The position numbers and the translations under genes are program-made. DNA of 64,000 bases from Apostichopus japonicus (Eukaryota > Echinodermata > Holothuroidea > Aspidochirotida > Stichopodidae). The stretch's first letter is position 1; every line of letters starts with the position of its first letter. The notes under the pieces are model-generated. The model had not been told where the DNA came from. It saw nothing but the letters and a program-made list of their open reading frames with translations, and did not search any database. The stretch is from positions 13,044,484 through 13,108,483 of the forward strand of contig NC_092564.1 of NCBI RefSeq assembly GCF_037975245.1, read 5' to 3'. This document shows positions 55,301-64,000 of the stretch, piece after piece.

Positions 55301-55639
55301 GCTGGAATTTGTCAGTTCCAACAGTTTATGAGGAATAATCAAAGAACTAAAAAGGGAATAATAATTTGTCACATATTTGAGCCAAAATGTGTGATCGGCG
55401 CGAATTTGTCCATCCGAGCCCAAACATGCTCGAGTGAGCATAATTACTTGTATATTGCGTCTATAAGCGACGACTTAGACGCCGATTTCAGGGAAAATTT
55501 GTAAATATGTATAGTGTGTTGTAAAGAGATACACTAGTGTAACCATTTTCACGGTCAATATATAGCTATTACCGATTCTTTCGAGGGAGTCAATGTTCTG
55601 ACGTCACTGGAATAATGTGTCGAAGCTACGTTGGCGCCT
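55301..55639. other. RPL4 upstream flank
   Basis: AT-rich sequence without a recognised gene or repeat. It leads into the foldback element. Confidence 0.4.
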
Positions 55640-57660
55640 TCACCATATGTACAAGCTATGGAACGCCAAAAGAACTATTGGTGGCGTTACTACTCTAAAC
55701 GAGATGCTACTACCCACGGGAGGTGCTTCTACCTTAAACAGGGGGTGCCACTACTCCTAAGTGACGATGCTATGTAAATGAGTGGTGCTACTACTTTAAA
55801 AAGACGAAGCTACTTCTACTTTAGGCGGCGATGTTACTGTAAATTAGTGCAAAATGGAGTCGTTACTACCCTATGGGCCAATACTACTCTGTTACTATGA
55901 CCTGTTTTCAAAACAAACCACAGTGCTGGATAATGCCATTATTCCTGTGATATGTGCTCTCGATGTTTGGCCGTATTAAGAGATCGGCTAAACTAACTAA
56001 AAGCACTAGTACAGCACCAATTTCTGATGGTTAAATCTTTGCTAAAATTTTTCTTAAAAGTGTTGCCAAAATGTGGTACATCAATCTGCCTTACGCAGGC
56101 TTACGGCCATTAATGTATGTGATTTATTTTCTCAGCAACCAGCCTGTTGGTGGTGACCTTCTGCTGAGATCACTCAATTAAAGACCTTTTCATATCAAAG
56201 AAGATCTACTTCTTTGATATGAAAAGGTGAGAATAACCATATACAGTAGTGTGGTCGTTATTAATATTAGAAATTGCATCCGTCATTGATGAAAGTTGTA
56301 GAAGAGGAATGTTACTCTTTACGATCGGTCCAGTGATGGTTTTTATTACTTGCCGTTATCAGCAAACTACGCAGGCAAGTTGGCGTGTGTGCGTGCACGT
56401 GTGTTCGTTTTTGTTTGTTGATATTGCTATTTTTCTTGCTAATGATTGTTTTTTGTTTGTTCTGGTGTGCTTTGTTTGTGTTGGCTCAAATGATTTGATT
56501 GGTTTCTATACTCGTACTATACTACTTCGTATAGGTTAATAATAAAGCATATAGTTATGAACCACTACATGTTTTGAACACAGGTGCCCACACACACACA
56601 CACACACACACAGTCATTTAACTGGTAATAAAAACCGAGATTGAACCATTTTATCAATAAGTGAAGAAACTTTTCTTAAATTTTGTTATTTTATTAAATG
56701 TTAGGTTAGTTTTGGGTGAGGTGGTTTACTTTAATTTTGAAGGAATAACAGCTTTTCGCCTAATTTCATCGTTCTTGCTACAATTTTGTTTGGACTTGTG
56801 TACTTTCCTATATCTTGCTGTTGATCAAAGCTACTTTGTACTGTAGTGTACTGTCTACATTGTAATGTACCGTGTATGGGACAACGGGGAGGGGTGGCAG
56901 CTGGGGCAAACGGGGCACCGGGAAGTAGGGAGGAGTACTAAAGTACACAGGGAACTAAAGTGTGCCGTTTACTGTGTACTGTGTATGGGGCAAGGGCGTC
57001 AGGGGACAAGGTGGGGGGGGGGTACTGAATACATAGGGTATACTGAAGTAAACTCAGGGAGTCAGTGTACTGAATTACACCCAGTGTACTGACGCATACA
57101 GGAGGCACTGGGCATACAGGATGCTAAGGTACACGTACCCAGTGTACTGAAGCATACAGGAGGCACTGGGCATGGAGGATTCTAAGGTTCACCCAATGCA
57201 CTGTGTACAGTGTCGGTGTACAGTGTAAGGAATACATAACCCAATTACTCCTACCTCCTACCTCAGTTCCTATACCTCTCAGCGTACTGTTCGAATAATG
57301 TGAACTTGTTACCGTGCAAAAAAAAACAATGAGTGTAAAGTGCAATTTCATTTCAAGATGTTTTCGATCCCATATTCCGTGCAGTTTGCTTAGGAAACGG
57401 ATCGTAGTAACAGAGTATATCGGCCCCTGTTATGATACTAACACCTCCTGTTTAGGGCAGTAAACTTGCCTGTTTAGGGGAGTAGCATCTCTTGTTTAGG
57501 AGAGAAGCACCTCATGTTTAGCGTAGTAACACCTCATGGTTAGGGTAGTAGCACCTCTATTCATGATAGCAACGCCACCTGAGCCTTTTGGCGTTCCATA
57601 CTTTTGGCGTTCCATAAAGTTCCTTTTAGCGTTCCATAAACCCTAAAATAGGTACAGTGT
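55640..57660. mobile_element. Foldback-type element: ~280-bp inverted arms made of tandem ~21-bp units
   Basis: The left arm (about 55650-55935) starts TATGGAACGCCAAAAG and continues as imperfect units of the form GGTGCTACTAC-YCTAAAC. The right arm (about 57370-57645) is its reverse complement, ending with GCGTTCCATA three times. The inner edges also match (TACTCTGTTACTA against TAGTAACAGAGTATA). The interior (about 1.4 kb) holds a CA repeat (56586-56612), GTGTACTG-rich sequence and a 58-bp doublet (57080-57195). No transposase was seen. Terminal inverted repeats built of short tandem repeats are the hallmark of foldback elements (Drosophila FB, sea urchin TU). Confidence 0.7.
57080..57195. 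repeat. 58-bp tandem doublet
   Basis: CCCAGTGTACTGACGCATAC at 57080 and CCCAGTGTACTGAAGCATAC at 57138 start two near-identical units, each continuing AGGAGGCACTGGGCAT. Confidence 0.85.
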
Positions 57661-57984
57661 AGATCACGGAGAAAATAGGCTAGGCGCGATTTTTTGAACT
57701 TCATTAGCCTAAGGAGTAACATTTCTTAGGCCCTACAAAAAATGTTCTTGTGCTCAGTTGAAAGTTTTGCGTCCTTTTTGTGAGCTCGACAAGGTCTTGA
57801 AACACTACCGTCTTACAAAATGACCACGAAGAGAGGGTACGATGATCCCATTTATAATTTTTTTGTGGTTTGGACTGTGGTTTTCCTATTCCCGTAATCC
57901 GTGACTTACCTTAAACGTTTAACACAGGCTAGGCCAAGGATAGATCTTAGTTACTAGGTACACAGTAGACTTCATGTACATATA

Positions 57985-59086
57985 TATAGTCAGTATTGCG
58001 AAGTTCGCCATACTGCGAAGATCGGCCACCCTTAAGAAATACACGATTTCACCATGAAAATCTACAGGAAGAGTCAAATTTCACCAAAAAGTACGAAGCT
58101 ACAGTTATTTTCTCTCCAAAATGACCCATGCGCAAGAAATTACTTACATATTTGTCAATAAAATGACGAAGATCTATGAAGTCTGTTATAATTACTGAAA
58201 AAGCAACTGCGCCCCCAATTTTATCACCATCGCCACACTGTGGGTTGCGCGTCCGAACTTCGCAATACTCTAGCAAGAAATACCAGTTCCACAATCACGA
58301 AGAATCTTCTTGGAAAACAACGTGAAAACAGTTTGCAGGAAAGAAAGTTTGGCCGTGTATCGTACTATAACAAAATTCTCCCACCATATGAAGTATATTT
58401 TCAAATGATTTATACCAGAAGATTTAGTTTTGGGGTGTTTTAAGTCTTAAGTGGCCGAACTTCGAAGTCACCATCCTATAACTTGCAAGTGTAGTTCATT
58501 CGAAATCCCTGTGTGGAAATGCTGCACAATTTCAATTTATCCTTCAAATTGCGAAATTTGTGGTTGATCAAATTTTAGTAAGTTTATGCCTTCATCTATC
58601 TATGATCTAACGCTAGTAACATGGACACTTCGAAGTTCGGATACCTAAGCCTCAAAACACCCCATATTCCCATAACTATATCTTCTGGTATAAATCACCT
58701 GAAAATATACTTGATATGGTGGGAGAAGTGTGTTATATTACGATACACGGCCAAACTTTCTGTTTTCACGTTGTATTCCAAGAAGATTCTTCGTGATTGT
58801 GGAACTGGTATTTCTTTTCTAGAGTATTGCGAAGTTCGGACACCCGGTCCACAGTGTGGCGCTGGTGATAAAATTGGTGGCGCAGTTGCTCTTTCAGTTA
58901 TTGTAACAGACTTTATAGATCTCCGTCATTTAATTGACAAATATGTAAGTACTTACTTGCACACGGGTCATTTTGGAGAGAAAGTATCTGTAGCTTCGTA
59001 GTTTTTCGTGAAATTGGCTGTTGCTATAAGTTGTCATGGTGAAATCGTGTATTTCTTGTTCCGAACTTCGCAATACTGACTATAGT
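57985..59086. mobile_element. Long hairpin element: two ~480-bp inverted arms around a ~145-bp loop
   Basis: The left arm (57985-58475) begins TATAGTCAGTATTGCGAAGT and the right arm (58620-59086) ends with its reverse complement. Similarity runs the whole arm length with scattered substitutions (for example CGAAGAATCTTCTTGGAAAA against TTCCAAGAAGATTCTTCG). The terminal motif GTATTGCGAAGTTCGG also occurs internally on both arms (about 58255 and 58830). The flanking TA could be a 2-bp target duplication, but the flank is itself TA-rich. Open frames within it follow no known protein. Confidence 0.85.
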
Positions 59087-60027
59087 AGTAGTAGCATGGT
59101 GGGCTCATAATTGACGCACTTAAGGATTGGATGCATTTTTCATATGTGTAGTTCCTCAGAAATGTAATGATCTCAAAATATTTATTGTGCTGTGCCTATG
59201 CAACGTACAATTGAAAAGAATTTGACAACAAAATGTCTGCTGTGTCAAGTTCTTTCATACCCCTAAATTGACACATTCGTCGATAATCTAACTGTAGTGT
59301 TGGCCTAAGTATACATCCATTGACTTTGGATGCTGTTTGTTATTCTCTGAACCTCTAAGCTCAGACAGGTCAGGTCCCAGAGTAGTGGTATCATGTTGAT
59401 GTAATTTTGGTTATTTTTAGGGAGTAAGATTTCCAAATGCCAAAAAAATGTGTAAAACTTGGGGGAGGGTGTTAAAAGCTAAATAAATACCACAATTTGG
59501 TCAGCAAATAGCTGAAATGGATTCAAACTCATGAAATATGTAATTCTGCTTTACTGCAAAAAGTTTAGGTGGCCTGCTGTATCGTTGCTAGTAATAATTG
59601 AAGGTGTGTCAATAACGGGGGTGCGTCAATTTTGAAGCCTTCACTATACTAGTTACAACTAACACTAACACAGCTTAATTGCAGAATACTCTGAAACACA
59701 AAGCTCCATGCTGTAGAGTAGCTAGCTACACTGTCGCACTCCAGACGATGTAGCCACAACAGCCTAATACATTGAACTTAATTTATGTAGGCATTTCTCA
59801 TATTGAACCTCCCTATGCATAATTCTAGTTCAGTTAGGTCACATAGTAATAATTATGATTTGTTGTTCTTAAAAGGAATGACAAAAACATGAACCGCCCT
59901 GACGCTGTAGCCACAACAGCATGATACATTGAACTTAGTTTAGTTTTTGGCCTTTCTCCTTGTATTGAACTTTATTAATTCATACAAGAACCGACGGTGT
60001 AGCCCCAACAGCATGTTACATGGTGGT
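59087..60027. other. Intergenic or intronic sequence before SINE copy 5
   Basis: AT-rich. The phrase TGTAGCCACAACAGC(A/C)TAATACATTGAACTTA-like recurs loosely at about 59748, 59907 and 59998, a weak tandem or dispersed repeat. No gene is supported. Confidence 0.4.
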
Positions 60028-61662
60028 GGAGTATTAGCTCAGTGGTTAACGCCGGTGCCTTCCAATCATAAGGTCCCCAGTCAGGGTTGGCATTTTCCCG
60101 GGAAAAAACCTGTTTTTCCCACTAAGCGGTAAAAACCAGGTAAAAACCGGGAAAAACTGGTAAATACCGGTAAAAACCGCCTCCGTCTCGAAAACTAGTA
60201 TTAATTGTCCGTAAAATGCAGGGTCATCAGTAGGCACGATATTGTTTCATGACAGGCATATTTTATTGAATATGGGAGTTTCTTAGGTTCATTTTGAGCT
60301 ATTTTATCACATTCTTATTCTACTTTTTGTGGAAAAAAGAGTATTTTTCGTATTGCACATGTATAGTTATTCTGTCACGATCTCTTTAGCAGTATGCATT
60401 GCCTATTGCCCAAACCATTATAGGTCTACACTGGGACATTCACTCCTCGTAAATTCTTCAGGCCTATTATGTGGCATGAACAGCGGAGGATAGAACGAAG
60501 TGGCGAACCATGGCATCCAAAGCCTCAAAGGGACAAGGAACCATATAATAATATAATATTATGTGCTCAGACAGTTCATTCCATTAATACAGTAGGCAAC
60601 AGTCTATTGAGGTAAACTTCAGTCCAGGGGGCTCAATAGAAACTGCTTTGAAACTTTGTAAGGCACATGGGCCCAATTAAAGTATTAAATGCACAATGGC
60701 CCTATGGAGCCATTCACACAACCAAACTGTTTACCTTGATGCAAACATGGTCCAATTATTATACAACTTCATGCATGAGTGATTAAACACTTTGAGGTGG
60801 ACAGGTGAGGTGATACTGGGCACTTCCTGTGTATAGGCTAACTGAAGAGGTAGGAGTATCAACAACACAACTGTTCCAATTGTTACTTATTCTCAAATTA
60901 GTTGATGTCACAACAGTCACTTAGTACAGTGCCTATAAGCAATATAAGCATAGTACAGTGCCTAGTGCGAAGTGTGAACAGAGTACAATTTATCGCAGAC
61001 ATGAAGTGATCGTTCTTGGATGTGAATCATCATTTGGATCTGAGCGGACTAATGTGGCATGTATAATATGACGAACCATAGCCCTAGGAGGCACCAACAG
61101 TTTGATACGAGTCCATTCTCTAGATAATGGAATTATGCATCTCGATAGGAAAATAAAGTTGGTTGATTTGAGCATCCAATATATTATTTATTTGAATTAT
61201 TTATAATAGTCTAATCGGTAAACTCACAAGTTATAGATCATAGCTGTTCTTTGGATGTAACCCAACCCCCTACCATGAGATGCCATTTTCTTGTAGATTC
61301 TAGATGCTCCTCCACAAGTTCCACATGAGTTTTTAGGAATTCTATATTATTTGAGGTTTTTCCCGGTTTTTCCCAGTTTTTCCCACTTATAGGTGGGAAA
61401 AACCTCCCGGTAAAAACCGGTAAAAAACTTGTTTTTACCGGGGCGGTAAAAACCGCCCGGTAAAAACCGGCCAACCCTGTCCCCAGTTCGAGTCACTCCA
61501 AGTTTAATGTATGTTGTTCAGTTACAGAGTTGTTGACAAATGACAATTCATAATCATGGATGTGAAATATGAATCTAAGTGACTGACTTTGGTCAGCTTG
61601 CGGCTTTGTTAAGCCAATAAGGCTTCTTCGTGAGTTCCTGCTTGCAGGAGGATCAAAAAAAT
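60028..61662 (+). mobile_element. tRNA-derived SINE, copy 5, split by a hAT-like element
   Basis: The tRNA-like head (60028-60081, GGAGTATTAGCTCAGTGG) and the B-box/body part (61480-61662, CCCCAGTTCGAGTCACTCC onward, ending GCAGGAGGATCAAAAAAATA) form one SINE interrupted by 1398 bp. Removing the insertion and one 8-bp repeat restores the arrangement seen in the other copies. Confidence 0.9.
60082..61479. mobile_element. Non-autonomous hAT-like element (1398 bp) inserted in a SINE
   Basis: Termini CAGGGTTGGC and GCCAACCCTG are perfect inverted repeats. TCCCCAGT is duplicated on both sides (60074-60081, 61480-61487), the 8-bp duplication expected of hAT. Subterminal regions consist of many GGTAAAAACCGG / TTTTTACCGG motifs in both directions, which could be transposase-binding repeats. 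No transposase frame is present. Confidence 0.92.
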
Positions 61663-62328
61663 ACAATACGTTGTACTTTATTTTTGGCATTTCTATGCTT
61701 ATTACTAGCCGACCTCTTTTAAGGGTGTTGCTTCAAAAATTGTGGGGTATTCTGATATTACTCCCATGGATCTAACAAGTAATGGCCATGGTACAATTCT
61801 AAATTATAGAAATTGTAATGTAATATCTGTAGCCTTGCACAGGGAACACATTCCCAGAAAAATATTTGGACAAATTTTTTCAGTTCAGTACCTGCTGTTC
61901 ATCAACTGCTTCAGGATATTTCAGTTACTAAGCAATTGCCACATACATGTAATACTACTACTAGACTCTCTGTGTGGTACATGTTATCAGGCTGTCAAAT
62001 TGTGCAGCCACTCTATGCATTTAGTGTACCATTTGAGAAGTTTTTGTTGAGTAAAGAGCTTGAGTATTTTGCGTGCTGATAATATCCAGGACAAAGATTA
62101 GGTTGTTAAGTACCATGTACTCATCACATACTTTAAAAAAAAAACTTTACGGGTTGGGTACAATTTTTGGATTCTCAATGTGTAGTTGTGGAATAACACT
62201 TTATCGATATATGTACAGTAGGCTATATTTTGATTATGGGGAAGGCAAATTTGAAAACATTAGCAGTGTTCAGGTGCTATTTAAGCTAAATTCATGTACA
62301 AATTATTAATTTTTTTTTTCATGATCAG
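61663..62328 (+). other. Intron or upstream sequence of the unidentified gene
   Basis: AT-rich. It ends in a long T run and acceptor (TTTTTTTTTTCATGATCAG) before 62329. Nothing else is recognised. Confidence 0.5.
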
Positions 62329-63579
62329 AGCATTAGGTATGATCTTCTCTGAAGATGACCTTCAACGCCTTCCATCTAACATCGCTGTAGAGATTTACTC
62401 TCATGGTTTCTTTCCATCAGTTGAGTCCCTTCTTGTAGATGTACAAAGAGAATACATGGTTGTGAAAAGACTTACTGAGGTAAGTTCTATCAGTCTGTCT
62501 TAACTGTGGACTTAACTCTTTTATGTTCTGGTCTAACACTCCAGTTCAAAAGTAAATATTACAACAACAACAACAACAAAACTACAAAGAGGATGACAGT
62601 CAATCAACTCAAGATCATTAAAAAAAAAAAAAACCTTGGGAGTTTGAATCGATATGATAACTAAGTATATGAAAGATAGATGCAGTATTTGGATATTAAT
62701 TGATAATTGTATTGATTAGCTAAACAGGAAGTCATTTTCAACAATGCTGTTATAGTAACGATCCACATGCATCCATAGTTTTTGGAATGAAGACTGTAAA
62801 GCTGTCAAAGAAAGTGACTGAGAAAACAGTTGTGATGTAGGCGTGGAATAATTTATCAGGTATCGCATCGCCAAATGGGCAATCGAAATATACAGGTGCA
62901 AGAAGGTACACAGGAAGCATAGTATCTTATGTATGAGGCAAAGCTGAGGCCCTTCGAAACTGCTATGCAAAATTTGAACTCTAAATTATTCTGTGGTAGG
63001 GAAAAGACACAGATGTGACATGCAGTCATTGCAAGTTTGCATGGCAACATGCATCACATCATCTTTATGTCATCTTCAACAAAACATTCTGTAGCAATCA
63101 AACATGCATCCATCTTGTTACTTTTAGCCAAACACTGTAGAGCTGCTGAAAAAAAGTGACCATGAACAAGTATTGAAACTGGGAAAGGTCACAGAAGTCA
63201 GTTATATACTGCAGCTTTCACGTTCCTCATCACTTCATAATCCGTTATAGTTGACCCATTTAATTTGCACACCACGCTAATGTTTTAAGAATCTATGGCA
63301 TGGAAATGGTTCTTTATTTTTACTGAAATGGTAGAGTAACTTCCTACTATTTGGTACTGTACATAAAATGTTAGCAGATGTGCCGATATTTTTACACAGA
63401 ACTCTGTGATTGTCATTGCCTGATGTCTAATTCCCTCAGTGTTTTTTTTTTCTCCTCGCTCGTCTACAGTGCAGTCCAGCTGATGACAGTGATACTTCAG
63501 CAGTATATGAAGACAATACGCTACAGAATGCAGAAGACTTTCAGACAGAATCCAATCAATTAAGCATTGAGGATGCAAG
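62329..63579 (+). CDS. Two internal exons of an unidentified gene
   Basis: Exon 62329-62479 (acceptor ATGATCAG, donor GTAAGT) encodes ALGMIFSEDDLQRLPSNIAV then EIYSHGFFPSVESLLVDVQR and EYMVVKRLTE. Exon 63470-63579 (acceptor GTCTACAG, donor GTGAAG) encodes an acidic, probably disordered stretch beginning CSPADDSDTSAVYEDNTL. The phases join (0 between them; the second ends in phase 2). The first exon looks like a conserved helical segment, but I do not recognise the family. The gene continues past the window's end and its 5' part was not found. It lies divergent from RPL4. Confidence 0.55.
62480..63469 (+). other. Intron of the unidentified gene
   Basis: Contains a CAA microsatellite (about 62562-62579) and an A run. 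Two segments (about 62750-62820 and 63100-63165) share ACATGCATCCAT and AGAGCTG/AAGCTGTCAAAGAAAGTGAC-like words, suggesting an old duplicated unit of about 350 bp. No other exon is seen. Confidence 0.45.
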
Positions 63580-64000
63580 GTGAAGTTGAAATACATTGTG
63601 TTCATTACATAAAACTAAATGTGCTCTGTAAGCCATCATTCTAAATGTCACATACTTATAAAGCATGTCTCAATCTGATGATGTCTTTATATTGTCACAA
63701 AATTATTTATTTTATTTTCTAATTAAAGAAGTAAATTTATATGTTTATTTAAATCCTTTAAACGGTGTTTTAAATAAAAACTTAACTGATTGCTAAGCAA
63801 CATTTAAAATGTATCACTATCTAGAAAGCAACAACTAAAAGATAAAATATTAGAGTGGACATTTTCAAGAAAAATGCCCTGTGCGGACTCTGCAATGATC
63901 CACTTTATATCTAGGGTTTATTGAAGAATGTGATATTGAGATGAAGTTTCAACGACCAGTGTGGAGTATTTTTGTCTTTCTTAATCTGCATTGCCTGCCA
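63580..64000 (+). other. Downstream intron of the unidentified gene
   Basis: AT-rich with no recognised feature. The next exon is presumably outside the window. Confidence 0.4.

Noticed and set aside
57819-57900. Start of a small membrane protein (MTTKRGYDDPIYNFFVVWTV)
   Set aside because: The frame is short, lacks a convincing donor and lies between two inverted-repeat elements. It could be a first exon of the gene at 62329, but nothing supports that.
58621-59001. 126-codon plus-strand frame
   Set aside because: It lies wholly in one arm of the long hairpin element. The opposite arm has the mirrored frame and no known protein matches.

Overview
The window is nuclear DNA from an animal. Genes are split by introns with GT-AG junctions, both strands are used, and most of the sequence is intron or intergenic DNA full of short transposons and minisatellites. 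The gene set (ALKBH8, an EF-hand NADPH oxidase of the NOX5 type, a cholinesterase-like carboxylesterase, RPL4) together with tRNA-derived SINEs, small hAT-type elements, foldback-like elements and Penelope/LINE scraps suggests a marine invertebrate. An invertebrate deuterostome such as an echinoderm is possible, but the sequence alone does not settle the species.

Layout: 405-1729 (+) is the 3' end of ALKBH8. 4040-25081 (-) is a complete NOX5-like gene of 12 coding exons (740 codons when spliced, every phase consistent) with a second, tandemly duplicated first coding exon. 29045-46336 (+) is a complete 11-exon secreted carboxylesterase/cholinesterase family gene (599 codons). 48146-55174 (-) is a complete 9-exon RPL4 gene (399 codons). 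62329-63579 (+) holds two internal exons of a gene I do not recognise. The remainder is introns and intergenic DNA. It contains at least five copies of one tRNA-derived SINE, several non-autonomous hAT-like elements with 8-bp target duplications (some nested), two large inverted-repeat elements, decayed reverse transcriptase pieces and several minisatellites.

The most unusual feature is a pair of minisatellites that grew out of 5' splice sites. The 44-bp array at about 10270-11310 begins exactly at the donor of NOX5 exon 9 and repeats that donor about 24 times. The roughly 88-bp array at 45077-46010 begins at the donor of carboxylesterase exon 10 and is built from the end of that exon. A third minisatellite (27390-27675, 11-bp unit) has its single-copy ancestor preserved in a duplicated segment nearby. 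The NOX5 first-exon region is a tandem duplication giving two possible N-termini that differ at 9 of 39 residues.

The four recognised genes do not form a pathway. They are ordinary neighbours. NOX5 and RPL4 are also both on human chromosome 15q22-q23, so the pairing may be a remnant of ancient linkage. All exon coordinates were read by eye from splice sites, reading phase and family resemblance. No alignment or search was run.
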